64,000 bases of DNA from Paenibacillus cymbidii (GCF_004764705.1 NZ_SHLX01000015.1:164283-228282); one strand, 5' to 3'; numbered from the stretch's first letter, positions 9,430 to 17,928 are shown. The notes: generated by a model not told the origin, from the sequence alone. Numbers and translations are program-made.

Positions 9430-9636
9430 TACCATCTTCTCCATCGTTGGTCGGACGAGACGGTTATGTCTCTTTGGCCGAGTAATATTTCCTCTTTGGC
9501 AAGCTGAATTCGCTTTCATCTCTGAAAGATTCATTTATTATATCGGTCTTCAACCCAACTTACAATATCGGCACTCGATCCATTACAAGCATCCGGGCTG
9601 ACCAATGCGCGGCATCTGTTGTACGCCAAGCTAGCC

Positions 9637-9667
9637 AAAAAGAAGCCGCGTTCCTTCGCGACTTCTT
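9637..9667 (-). terminator. Rho-independent terminator of the catabolic operon
   Basis: On the minus strand arms 9667-9657 and 9650-9640 pair (11 bp with one mismatch, loop AAGGAA), followed by a short T-run at 9641-9637. It lies 40 nt after the stop of the sialidase-fold gene. Confidence 0.65.
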
Positions 9668-9706
9668 CCCATGTCGGATGCTGCACATCGACTGCTTCAT
9701 TCACGA

Positions 9707-10765
9707 TTAGAAAAAATCATCCGGCTTCCATCGCAGAACTCCCATATGATAGCGGTTATGGTAAGGCACCCTATTGGCATAATACCCCATGACGAGGGTG
9801 CCGTCTGCCAACTGCACGCATGAAGGATAACCTCCGTCTGTTGCGATTTCAAAGTCAACGATAAAGACAGGTTTGCTCCAGCTTGTCCCTTCATCGCTGC
9901 TTATTCTGGCTCCGATTCCAAAATTGCATTTATTCCTCATCCCGTAGGTGAGTAAAATCCTTCCATCCTGCAAATGCAGCAAGTGAGCGGGAATTTGCCC
10001 CGGCAGAGATGCCGCGCCCTTGGATGCCCATGATAGTCCGAAATCCTCCGAAATGAAAATCTCCAAGTGATCTTCCCCATGCTCGGTTGTCCGAACCGCA
10101 GCAAGCAAACGCTGTCCACCCAGAGACAGAATAGCAGACTCCCCGTTATGGAGCCGTTCTGCCTGATGAGCCGATGCGATAAAATGAGGTTCGACCCAAG
10201 ATTTCCCTTGATCATAACTTCTCGCGAAGTAACTGAACATGATGTTTTCAAACTTGCCCTCTCGATTCATTTCCTTACGAAAGGAATACATCGATGATCC
10301 CAAGACGCCTTGACCATTGCTCACAATATCGCCGAATGGAACGATCGCCGAAGCATCTTCAGGCATTTCGACAGATCCCCCCTGGATCCAAGTTCTGCCT
10401 CCGTCAGCGGAACGAGATATAACGGGATCCAGTATTTTCCCTCTCGTGCCATGACAGGTTTCAATCACTTGCTTGTCATAGGGCACGACATTATCCCAAC
10501 CCGAGCTGATCACAATCAATTCTCCGGAATCGGATAGTCCGGCAGAAACATTCATCCGGTTCCTGTTTGGCTGGTGAGGTCCTGGCTCGCCGCTCTTCCT
10601 CCAAGAGTACCCTTGGTCATCGCTAACCCAGCAATCCACTCCTCCTTCCGTAATCCCATGATTAGGCTTGTTGAATATGACGGCGGCAATCGACCCATTG
10701 GGCAATAACGTCAAATTAGGCCATGCGCATACGTTGTCTATTGCGATAAAGCTCTCCACTTTCAT
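9707..10765 (-). CDS. Sialidase-fold (BNR/Asp-box) protein, probably cytosolic
   Basis: This protein of about 352 residues has five Asp-boxes of the S-x-D-x-G-x-x-W type: SDDQGYSW (residues 48-55 from the chosen start), SADGGRTW, SYDQGKSW, SEDFGLSW and SSDEGTSW. That is the mark of a six-bladed beta-propeller of the sialidase superfamily. No signal peptide and no canonical FRIP motif are seen, so secreted neuraminidase activity is doubtful and an intracellular glycosidase is more likely. The ATG at 10765 has GGTGGAGA upstream. It is the last gene of the operon running from 13571 (PhyH, Gfo/Idh, AKR) and is followed by a terminator. Confidence 0.82.
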   Translation of the reverse strand: MKVESFIAIDNVCAWPNLTLLPNGSIAAVIFNKPNHGITEGGVDCWVSDDQGYSWRKSGEPGPHQPNRNRMNVSAGLSDSGELIVISSGWDNVVPYDKQVIETCHGTRGKILDPVISRSADGGRTWIQGGSVEMPEDASAIVPFGDIVSNGQGVLGSSMYSFRKEMNREGKFENIMFSYFARSYDQGKSWVEPHFIASAHQAERLHNGESAILSLGGQRLLAAVRTTEHGEDHLEIFISEDFGLSWASKGAASLPGQIPAHLLHLQDGRILLTYGMRNKCNFGIGARISSDEGTSWSKPVFIVDFEIATDGGYPSCVQLADGTLVMGYYANRVPYHNRYHMGVLRWKPDDFF

Positions 10766-10836
10766 CACTCTCCACCCGATTTAAGTGTTGCAAACCAGCA
10801 TAATTGCTTCTGTCCCGGCCTTATTGACTCTGTTCC

Positions 10837-11781
10837 TTATTTGCGTATGGAGCTGTCGTTCCAAATGGCCGGCGTCACAATCTGCTCGCGAATGCCGGCA
10901 AACCGGGAAGCGATTTCATGCCGCGTCGATTCGCGCAGCGCGGGAGCTTGCAGCAGGGAAACGTTCATCCTGACTTGCTCCGGCGTTTCCGCGCCGACAA
11001 TGATGCTGTCGATGCCCGGAAGATCGCGTACGTACGAGAAGGCGAGTTCCGCGACGGACATGCCCTCGCTCTCGGCCATACGGCGCAAATGCGCCAGATA
11101 CGGCGCTGCGTCACTGATCGGCGCCGGAAGCCGGTCATCATCAAGAAACAGCAGTCCGGTCAAATAGGCGCTGCGTGCAAATACGGATTTGCCTGCTCCC
11201 TGCAGCTTGTCAAGCATGCCCGTGCGAAGCAGACGGTGATCGAAAACGTTCATCGGCACCTGCACCAACTCATACAGGTCATCCTGGATAACCGGCCAGA
11301 TGGCCTCGAATTCCCGGTCGACAAATGCTCCCAACGAGATGCCGACATGTCCGATCAAACCCTGTTCCACATAATCCCTCAATCGGCGCGTCACCTCGCG
11401 TCCGTGGTGCTGAAGAAGCAGCGGCCGATGCAGCATCATGCCCGGCAGACGCGACAGCCCCAAGACAGCGGCGGATTTCTCCAGCCCCTCGTCAAGCTGG
11501 CGAATCACCTCATCTGCCGTTACTCCGGGGCCAAAATGTTCGAAAAACCATTTGGAAAACAAGAAGGGAGTCGGCTTGCCGGCAAAATAGCCGCCGAGCA
11601 CCTCTTCTGCGCTGCCATAAGCGGCAGCAGTGTCAAAACTCGTGATGCCTCCTTCAAGTGCAGCTTCCAATATGGCAAACGCTGTGGCTTGATCGGGCTG
11701 TCCGCTCCGATTGTTGATGCCGTAGGCAAGCCCAAGCTGGGCGGTACCAAGCGTCAGCCGGGAAATCAATGTTTTGTCCAT
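10837..11781 (-). CDS. Aldo/keto reductase family oxidoreductase
   Basis: This 314-residue NAD(P)H-dependent oxidoreductase has a TIM-barrel fold. The catalytic tetrad is visible: Asp and Tyr in FDTAAAYGSAEEVLG (near residues 49 and 54), Lys in FLFSKWFF and His in MLHRPLLL. The C-terminal cofactor segment IDSIIVGAETPEQVRMN is typical. The start has GAGGAG upstream. It follows the Gfo/Idh gene by 23 nt, and both probably act on the same sugar or lactone intermediate. The fold resembles L-fucose dehydrogenase and D-threo-aldose dehydrogenase relatives, but the substrate cannot be fixed from sequence. Confidence 0.88.
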   Translation of the reverse strand: MDKTLISRLTLGTAQLGLAYGINNRSGQPDQATAFAILEAALEGGITSFDTAAAYGSAEEVLGGYFAGKPTPFLFSKWFFEHFGPGVTADEVIRQLDEGLEKSAAVLGLSRLPGMMLHRPLLLQHHGREVTRRLRDYVEQGLIGHVGISLGAFVDREFEAIWPVIQDDLYELVQVPMNVFDHRLLRTGMLDKLQGAGKSVFARSAYLTGLLFLDDDRLPAPISDAAPYLAHLRRMAESEGMSVAELAFSYVRDLPGIDSIIVGAETPEQVRMNVSLLQAPALRESTRHEIASRFAGIREQIVTPAIWNDSSIRK

Positions 11782-11804
11782 ACCGTCTCCTCTGCACTTT
11801 CATT

Positions 11805-12740
11805 TCATACGAGCATATCGTCGATGAATATCTCGCGGCCGCCTGTTTCCCGGCTGCGAATGCCGGCGATGACCAGCTTCATTAACTCGATCGTCTCTTC
11901 GAACGGGTAGGGATCGACACCTGTGCGCACATAATCGACAAAGCTTTGCAGTTGCGCTTTGAAACAATAGAACGTATCTTTCATCGCCGCAACGGCATAA
12001 TCTTCTGTTCCGCATAACTGCAGCATGCCAAATGCGCCGAACATGTCGTCGACTGCGGAGATGACGATATCCGCGCCGCTGCCATGCTTCAGATGCACCA
12101 GATTCCGTGTGGCATCTCCGAGGTTGCGCACCGACAGGAAACCGGCCCCGACAATCGGGTAGATCGCCTCAAGTGCATGTATGCCGTATCGCTCCCAGCT
12201 TTTTGGCGTCGTGACGCTGGCAAAACGGATTTTACCGAGATTGTGCACCGATGCCCGATACGGCATAAATTCTTTGCAATAACGCATGCAGCTGGACGAC
12301 AAGATGCGTTTCCCTTCCTTCCGCCACTGGATAAACTGGCGCAAGTCCGTTTCGTTATCAGCAAGCGGTTTGTCCGCGAACACCGGAATACCGGCCTCCA
12401 CGAACGGTCGGCAGCGCTCCGCCTGCCCTTCGCCCGTTGGAATGATGACGGCGTCCACGTGGCCGATCACGTCTTCGGGTCGCTGCACCACATGCGGAAT
12501 GAAGGCCGTAGCCGCAACGCGCAGCGCATCTTCCGGGTCGTCCGTCCAGATGTGGGTGACGCGGGCTCCCTCGATTTGAAGCTTGTCTTTCGGTTCTTTG
12601 CGCAAATAATCGCGAATTACGTGATAAGGACACTTCTCCAGCTCTTCCGAATGATAACCGTTGAAGATTACGCTCCACGAATACGGGTGGCCGTTCCCTT
12701 CTACCTTGCCGAGCATAGCCAGACGCAAGTCATTTGCCAT
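11805..12740 (-). CDS. Gfo/Idh/MocA family oxidoreductase
   Basis: This 311-residue NAD(P)-dependent sugar dehydrogenase-like protein has an N-terminal Rossmann part with a dinucleotide-binding segment (RLAMLGKVEGNGHP) that departs from the usual GxGxxG. The family motif appears as FADKPLADN (normally EKP). A C-terminal alpha/beta domain runs from about residue 130. The ATG at 12740 has AAGGAAG upstream. It lies 39 nt after the PhyH gene in the same operon. The odd nucleotide loop means that cofactor use should not be assumed. Confidence 0.85.
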   Translation of the reverse strand: MANDLRLAMLGKVEGNGHPYSWSVIFNGYHSEELEKCPYHVIRDYLRKEPKDKLQIEGARVTHIWTDDPEDALRVAATAFIPHVVQRPEDVIGHVDAVIIPTGEGQAERCRPFVEAGIPVFADKPLADNETDLRQFIQWRKEGKRILSSSCMRYCKEFMPYRASVHNLGKIRFASVTTPKSWERYGIHALEAIYPIVGAGFLSVRNLGDATRNLVHLKHGSGADIVISAVDDMFGAFGMLQLCGTEDYAVAAMKDTFYCFKAQLQSFVDYVRTGVDPYPFEETIELMKLVIAGIRSRETGGREIFIDDMLV

Positions 12741-12779
12741 CGTCTTCTTCCTTTCTCCGCAACAAAGGCTGCCCGCTGT

Positions 12780-13571
12780 TCAATTGATCCCGTCCGCTTC
12801 CGTTTTGCGGATACGCCGGTGATAGGGCGGCCTCGCGTAAGACTCTGCAGGAGGAACACCCATCGGGTTATGCTTGAATTCGTCCTTGCCGCGCACAAGA
12901 TAGGCCAAGTAGTGCGGCGTTTTCGTCAAATCGCATTTCACATTGGTGCCGGAATACCGTGCGACGAAGCCGATCCTCCAGCGGTCGGAAAGATTGGCCG
13001 GCGAGCCGTGGATAACTGCATCGTCGTGCAAGGAAAAGCCTCCTGCCGGAATTGCCAGCGAAACCGCGGTATCTTCCCTATAGGCGCCGTCATCGAGCTC
13101 GAACGATAGAATGGAGCTTTTATCCGCGATTTTATGCTTGATGACGCCTCCCCGGTGTGTCCCGGGTATAACTTTCATCGCCGCGTTCCCTTCATCGACG
13201 TCTGTAAACGCCATCCATACCGTAACCGTATTATGCGGGTGCAGCGGCCAGTAGTAGGCATCTTGATGCCAAGGGACAATTTTCTCGGAATGCGGTGATT
13301 TTGTAATAAAATCGGTCGCCCACAGAACAAAATCCGGCCCGATAATATCTTCCACGGCATCGAGCACTTGCGGATGCGTGCAGAGGTCGTACAACCACCG
13401 GCTGGTACGATGCCAGTTGATCATGTCCGATGGCAGTTCCCCCTCCATCAAACTGCCGGTCAGCAATTCATAACCGGCCATGAGTTCCTTGCTGTCAAAT
13501 ACAGGCGGCAAGCCGACCAAATACCCATTCTCTTTGTACGATGCCTTCTGTTGATCGGTTAGACGGAACAT
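12780..13571 (-). CDS. Phytanoyl-CoA dioxygenase (PhyH) family protein
   Basis: This 263-residue Fe(II)/2-oxoglutarate-dependent oxygenase has a double-stranded beta-helix fold. The iron triad is visible: HxD in WHQDAYYW and the distal His in DAVIHGSPANLS. The 2-oxoglutarate-anchoring Arg is probably in SDRWRIGFVARY. The ATG at 13571 has AGGAGGGG upstream, and its promoter carries the cluster operator (13650-13716), making it the first gene of a four-gene operon. PhyH proteins beside sugar oxidoreductases are common in Paenibacillaceae clusters. Hydroxylation of a sugar-derived ligand is inferred only from context. Confidence 0.87.
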   Translation of the reverse strand: MFRLTDQQKASYKENGYLVGLPPVFDSKELMAGYELLTGSLMEGELPSDMINWHRTSRWLYDLCTHPQVLDAVEDIIGPDFVLWATDFITKSPHSEKIVPWHQDAYYWPLHPHNTVTVWMAFTDVDEGNAAMKVIPGTHRGGVIKHKIADKSSILSFELDDGAYREDTAVSLAIPAGGFSLHDDAVIHGSPANLSDRWRIGFVARYSGTNVKCDLTKTPHYLAYLVRGKDEFKHNPMGVPPAESYARPPYHRRIRKTEADGIN

Positions 13572-13649
13572 GCAGCGTTCCCCTCCTTCTGCTTTAAGGC
13601 TCCTGCTCCGCTTTGGGCTTGAGCTTTTTTCAAACCGAACTGCGAACCT

Positions 13650-13716
13650 ATCATAACTCCGCCGATCTTAAGAAGAAATGCTAGTATGATGACTTTTATT
13701 GCCCCTTTGATGACAA
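13650..13716 (-). promoter_or_regulatory. Cluster operator plus -10 box upstream of the PhyH operon
   Basis: The minus strand begins TTGTCATCAAAGGGGCAATA at 13716, the block ends in GCATTTC near 13675, and TATGAT lies at 13655-13650. The spacing of 61 nt matches that at the binding-protein promoter exactly. A weak TTTCTT lies 17 nt before the -10 box. Confidence 0.72.
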
Positions 13717-13737
13717 GCAACCAATTGCTGCCCTTAT

Positions 13738-14904
13738 TTACTCTACAACCTTCCCTTGAAAAACCACCGTTTTCACTTCTATCCTCTCGGATACGATGAC
13801 CAGATTGGCCAGCTTCCCTTTGGCTACGCTTCCTACGCGATGGTCCAGCTTTAACACCTTCGCCGGATTTAACGATGCCATAATGAATGCATCCACGAGA
13901 CTTACATTGGCATGATTCACCATGTTCCTGACCGCTTTGTCCATCGTCAGCTTGCTCCCGGATACACCAATGCCTTCAATGAAACGGATATCCCCATGCT
14001 TCTCGTCATCCGCAGCTTTCGGCTGTGCGGTGCCGGCTTCATCAATCGCATCCGTAATAATAATGACCCGATGTGTTCCTTTTGTTTTGTGAATCAGTTT
14101 GCACATCAAAGGCCGGACGTGAATGCCACCCGCATCGGGAATAATCTCCGCATAAATGTCATCATGTACAAGTACAGCTTCATCCACGCCAATCTCGCGC
14201 GATCCGCGATACCGCGAAGGAGACGGTGTTGTACCCGTTGCGTTCGTGCAATGGCAGCCAATCTGAAGTCCCATGTTGGCAAAAGCGAATATCGTTTCTG
14301 CATCCGCTTCGGAATGGCCTACGGACAATGCGATGCCATAAGCGGCTGCCGCCTGTGCAAATTGAAGTTGTCCTTCCAATTCGGGGGCAAGCGTCCATAC
14401 TTTAATCCGGTCACCGGCAAGCGATAGCAGCGTGTTGTATTCTTCGGGATCCACTGGTCGGATCGGTGATTCGATGGCGCCATATTTAGCATTGATGTAA
14501 GGCCCTTCCATATGAATGCCCACGATGAGCTCGCTGTAGGTTTTTGTTTCATTCATCGCCCGCACGATGGTTTGAACGCCCTCCAGTGTTTCTTCCCGGC
14601 TCTGATTATAGACCAAAGTGGGTAAGATCCCGGTAGTACCGAATTTCAAATGGGCACAGGCAAATGAATACGGCTGCTCCCACGACCAATGCCCCCCTCC
14701 CCCATGACAGTGAATGTCAATAAAGCCGGGGCCGACATAATGATGGTTGGCATCGATGAGTTGAGCATCAGCCGGCACATCGAAGCTTCCCTTCGGGCCA
14801 CATTCCGCAATGAGATCATCGATAATGACAATGACCCCGTTCTCTATGATGGAGTGAGGCGTAACGATCTTCGCATTCACAATTGCTTTCACATTTTGCA
14901 TCAT
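13738..14904 (-). CDS. nagA: N-acetylglucosamine-6-phosphate deacetylase-like amidohydrolase
   Basis: This 388-residue enzyme removes the acetyl group from an N-acetylhexosamine 6-phosphate in the cytosol. Visible motifs are the metal-binding GFIDIHCHGGGG (residues 57-68), HMEGPY with the metal Glu, GHSEADA, the CHCTNATG segment and the catalytic Asp in IIITDAIDEAG. Length is typical of NagA. The ATG at 14904 has GGAG 8 nt upstream. It is the fourth gene of the transcript starting at 17519. No nagB deaminase is nearby, so the deacetylated product either enters central metabolism through genes elsewhere or is processed by the local aldolase and dehydrogenases. Confidence 0.9.
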   Translation of the reverse strand: MMQNVKAIVNAKIVTPHSIIENGVIVIIDDLIAECGPKGSFDVPADAQLIDANHHYVGPGFIDIHCHGGGGHWSWEQPYSFACAHLKFGTTGILPTLVYNQSREETLEGVQTIVRAMNETKTYSELIVGIHMEGPYINAKYGAIESPIRPVDPEEYNTLLSLAGDRIKVWTLAPELEGQLQFAQAAAAYGIALSVGHSEADAETIFAFANMGLQIGCHCTNATGTTPSPSRYRGSREIGVDEAVLVHDDIYAEIIPDAGGIHVRPLMCKLIHKTKGTHRVIIITDAIDEAGTAQPKAADDEKHGDIRFIEGIGVSGSKLTMDKAVRNMVNHANVSLVDAFIMASLNPAKVLKLDHRVGSVAKGKLANLVIVSERIEVKTVVFQGKVVE

Positions 14905-14936
14905 TCATCGAACTCCAATGTTTGACATAACCTGCT

Positions 14937-15719
14937 CTACTTCGCCGTATATCCTCCATCCACCGGCAACGTCACACCCGTCACATACTTGGAAGCATCC
15001 GAAGCGAGGAATACAATCGTCCCGCCGATATCGCTGTCTTCCGCCATACGTCCGAGTAACGTCCGGTCGCTATAACGTTTCACGAACTCGGCGGATACCC
15101 GATCGGAAAGAAGACCTCCGGGACAAACACAGTTGCAGCGAATGCTCCGGGGACCATAATAGGCTGCGATAAATCGCGTAAAATTGATCAGTCCCCCCTT
15201 GTGAAAGAAGTAATCCGGGAGAAAACCGTTCATGTTTAAGCCCTCGTATAAGGTTGCATCCGCGCCGACCATCCCTTGGACGGAGCCAATGTTAATGATG
15301 GACCCTGCCCCATTCGCGGCCATCCAATCTCCGAACACCCGCGTGACTTCGAACAAACCCGTTGCATTGACTTGCATGCTCAGGGCAAAATGGTCCAGTG
15401 GATCGTTATAGTGCTTCACCGGGCGCAAGACAGCATTGTTCACCAGAATATCGCAGCACTCTTCCCGCTCCTTCAGCACATCTTTCATCGCACGAATCGT
15501 TTCCGGCTTTTCCTGGTCCATATAAAGGGCGGTCACGGAATAACCTTTCTCTGCATAACTTTTTTCCAATTCACCCAAGCCTTCGAAATTCCGAGTCGTT
15601 ATATAGGTGCGCGCACCGGCTTCGATACAAGCCATCGTGATCAATTTTCCAAATAAAGCGGAACCGCCCGTTATGACGGCAACCTTATCCTGCAGTGAAA
15701 AACGCTCCAGTACGTTCAT
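14937..15719 (-). CDS. Short-chain dehydrogenase/reductase
   Basis: This NAD(P)-dependent oxidoreductase (260 residues) has the Rossmann motif TGGSALFG near residue 19, NNA in ILVNNAVL, the catalytic Ser in INIGSVQG and a YxxxK pair in DYFFHKGG. The segment between the Ser and the Tyr is longer than usual (GADATLYEGLNMNGFLPDY), which may shape the active site. The ATG at 15719 is chosen because GGGAGAGG lies upstream; it begins 1 nt beyond the aldolase stop, so the two are probably translationally coupled. It resembles gluconate 5-dehydrogenase-type sugar SDRs, with the substrate unknown. Confidence 0.88.
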   Translation of the reverse strand: MNVLERFSLQDKVAVITGGSALFGKLITMACIEAGARTYITTRNFEGLGELEKSYAEKGYSVTALYMDQEKPETIRAMKDVLKEREECCDILVNNAVLRPVKHYNDPLDHFALSMQVNATGLFEVTRVFGDWMAANGAGSIINIGSVQGMVGADATLYEGLNMNGFLPDYFFHKGGLINFTRFIAAYYGPRSIRCNCVCPGGLLSDRVSAEFVKRYSDRTLLGRMAEDSDIGGTIVFLASDASKYVTGVTLPVDGGYTAK

Positions 15720-15720
15720 C

Positions 15721-16566
15721 TTATTTCCCTCTCCCTTTGTTCCATTCATTTCCGCCATAAATACTGGTACTGGGCTTTATAATTGACTCTTGCTGTGACA
15801 GTGCCTTTACGATGCCTTCCAAGTACTGGGTCACCCCAATGACATCTGCGCCTACACTGACAAAGTTGTACCCCATGGACACAATATCCGCCACATTCGC
15901 CACAGAACATAAAGTTCCGGCAAATTTGCCGTGCTTGCGGGCCAGATGCGCAATTTTTAGACGCGTTTCGGTGATAAAGGGATGATCCCATTGACCAGGA
16001 GCGCCGATCGCTTGACTGAAATCGCCGGGGCCAAAGAAGATCATGTCCATGCCGGGCAGCGCGATGATTTCTTCCAGCTCGGCAAGTGGTTCGGGATCTT
16101 CGATCTGCAGCACATTGAAACGTTGTTCATTCGCATCGCGCATATAATCGTCGAGCGGCATTGTGCAAAATGAGCCGTCCGCATTCCCGCCGTCGAGTGC
16201 CCGCAAACCAATCGGGTGGAACTTGGTTTGACGGACAATCTGCTTAGCATCCGCCAAGCTCATTACATGGGGGATCATAATGCCGGCAGCATCCATTTCA
16301 AGCGGGCGAATCAAGTTGCTGTAACTGCCCCGGGCGACACGAACGAGAACATCGACATCATAACCTTTGGCAGCCCATATTTGCTTCTCGATAATGGACC
16401 AGTCATTGGGCACATGCTCCATATCCGTCCATAAACAATCCACTCCACCCAACCTGGCCACGATCTCCGCGACGCGCGCATCAGCTAGATTCAGCTTTAA
16501 AGCAATCGCCGTTTCGCCATTTCGCATTTTCTTCAGCACTCTACTCGGTCTCATCGAACTTGCCAT
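15721..16566 (-). CDS. HpcH/HpaI family aldolase
   Basis: This 281-residue class II aldolase belongs to the family that splits 2-keto-3-deoxy acids into pyruvate and an aldehyde. The catalytic His is in DMEHVPND, a substrate-binding Arg in LVRVARGS, and metal ligands Glu and Asp in QIEDPEPL and FFGPGDFSQAIG. The ATG at 16566 has GGGAGGAA upstream. It is the second gene of the transcript, between the LplB permease and the SDR, and fits an oxidative route that ends in a 2-keto-3-deoxy sugar acid. That pathway is inferred from the gene set. Confidence 0.88.
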   Translation of the reverse strand: MASSMRPSRVLKKMRNGETAIALKLNLADARVAEIVARLGGVDCLWTDMEHVPNDWSIIEKQIWAAKGYDVDVLVRVARGSYSNLIRPLEMDAAGIMIPHVMSLADAKQIVRQTKFHPIGLRALDGGNADGSFCTMPLDDYMRDANEQRFNVLQIEDPEPLAELEEIIALPGMDMIFFGPGDFSQAIGAPGQWDHPFITETRLKIAHLARKHGKFAGTLCSVANVADIVSMGYNFVSVGADVIGVTQYLEGIVKALSQQESIIKPSTSIYGGNEWNKGRGK

Positions 16567-16613
16567 TTAGGTTCCTCCCTGTAAACGCCAGATCCACTGT
16601 TGCAAGCAAGACC

Positions 16614-17519
16614 TCACCATATGCCATATTCGTTGAATCGTTTGACGATGTAATTCGCGCCGATGACAAGTACGAGCGCGATGACATTCTTGAACAATCC
16701 GACTGCGGAGGAGAAACCGTATTGCGTTTCCAGAAGCCCAATCCGGTACACATAAGTGTCGATGACATCAGCTACGCTGTAGACGGCCGGGTTATACAGA
16801 TTAAAAATCTGATCAAAACCGGCATTCATAATGCCGCCGATGTTCAGGATAAACAAAATCGTCATGATCGGGATAAGGGCCGGAAGCGTAATGTAAACGA
16901 TTTGTTGAAAGCGGTTCGCGCCATCAATGGTTGCCGATTCGTACTGCTCTTGATTAATGCCCGCGATGGCGGCCAAATAAATAATGCTTCCCCAGCCGAT
17001 GCTCTGCCATATGTGAGTGACCACCAACATGCCGACAAACGTATTCGGATCTGCCAGAAAATGAATCGGTTTGCCGCCGAAAAAGGTGATTACATAGTTG
17101 AGCGCGCCTCGCGATGGCGACAATATTTCTGCCAAAATACTCGAAAGAATAACCCATGACATGAAGTGCGGCAAATAGGACACGCTTTGGACGATTTTTT
17201 TGAACTTGGAGTCCCTCAGCTCGTTAAAGAGCAAAGCAAGAACGATTGGCGCCGGAAAACCGAACAAAATATGCAAGCCACTGATCGTCAGCGTGTTGCG
17301 AATGATTCGCCAAAAAAAAACGTCATGGAAAAATTGCTCAAAATAAGCGAATCCGATCCAGGGACTGCCGAGAACGCCATCGATAAATCGATAGTCTTTG
17401 AAAGCGATAATGACGCCATACATCGGAACGTAGCTAAAGAGGATGAAGAGAATCAACGCGGGAACGAGCATCAAATAGTAAAATCCGTATTTTCTGAAAT
17501 TGACCACGTCTTGATTCAT
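16614..17519 (-). CDS. ABC transporter permease, LplB type
   Basis: This permease of about 301 residues has six membrane segments. Family marks are YVPMYGVIIAFKDY near the first periplasmic loop, the SVSYLPHFMSWVI stretch and the EAA loop YESATIDGANRFQQIVY followed by TLPAL. The ATG at 17519 is preferred because AAAGGAG lies 8 nt upstream; the frame extends to 17546. It heads the transcript with the conserved operator, whereas its LplC partner and binding protein are at the far end of the cluster. Confidence 0.92.
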   Translation of the reverse strand: MNQDVVNFRKYGFYYLMLVPALILFILFSYVPMYGVIIAFKDYRFIDGVLGSPWIGFAYFEQFFHDVFFWRIIRNTLTISGLHILFGFPAPIVLALLFNELRDSKFKKIVQSVSYLPHFMSWVILSSILAEILSPSRGALNYVITFFGGKPIHFLADPNTFVGMLVVTHIWQSIGWGSIIYLAAIAGINQEQYESATIDGANRFQQIVYITLPALIPIMTILFILNIGGIMNAGFDQIFNLYNPAVYSVADVIDTYVYRIGLLETQYGFSSAVGLFKNVIALVLVIGANYIVKRFNEYGIW

Positions 17520-17634
17520 ACGATTACTCCTTTGCTTATCGTGCAACTTCTAATTTTTTTCCATCTCCTTTTATCGCTATCCAGTCCTGTGAATGACTTG
17601 CTCACTCCCTGCTCCTATTGGTGTATTCCAGTTA

Positions 17635-17702
17635 AGCATACTTCTGCAGGATCAAGGATGGGAATGCCGCATTCATGATGTTTATTGCCTCTTTAGTGAC
17701 AA
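17635..17702 (-). promoter_or_regulatory. Cluster operator plus -10 box upstream of the LplB operon
   Basis: The minus strand begins TTGTCACTAAAGAGGCAATA at 17702, the block ends in GCATTCC near 17661, and TATGCT lies at 17640-17635 (62 nt from the first base). This is the third copy of the operator found at 6991 and 13716. Confidence 0.7.
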
Positions 17703-17722
17703 AAACCAGCAAGGGGATTAGG

Positions 17723-17914
17723 AAATAGGTCATCTTTTATAGCCTATATCGTCTAAAATGGGCTGCCGACACAAAATAGCCAGTGATTTCACTGGCTATT
17801 CGTGTCAATATGCCCGGGTCGGGGCTGTTTGGCCAAAATAACCAGCGTTTTCGCTGGCTATTTTCGATGCAGCTCCCGAAACAGGGCAAATAGGCCATTT
17901 TCCATGGCCTATTT
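17723..17914. repeat. Four-hairpin (X-Y-Y-X) intergenic element, copy 1
   Basis: Four palindromes lie at 17723-17749 (GGCC type), 17774-17800 and 17835-17864 (CCAG type) and 17888-17914 (GGCC type). All begin AAATAG-like and end CTATTT-like. The element is 192 nt and ends 15 nt beyond the GH95 stop codon. AAGGGGATTAG just upstream (17711) is also found before copy 2. Confidence 0.85.
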
Positions 17915-17928
17915 CACCAATATTACCT

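Noticed and set aside
17723..17914. Four-hairpin element as a tRNA cluster or riboswitch
   Set aside because: There is no cloverleaf, anticodon or conserved aptamer core, and the hairpins lie 3' of genes rather than in leaders.
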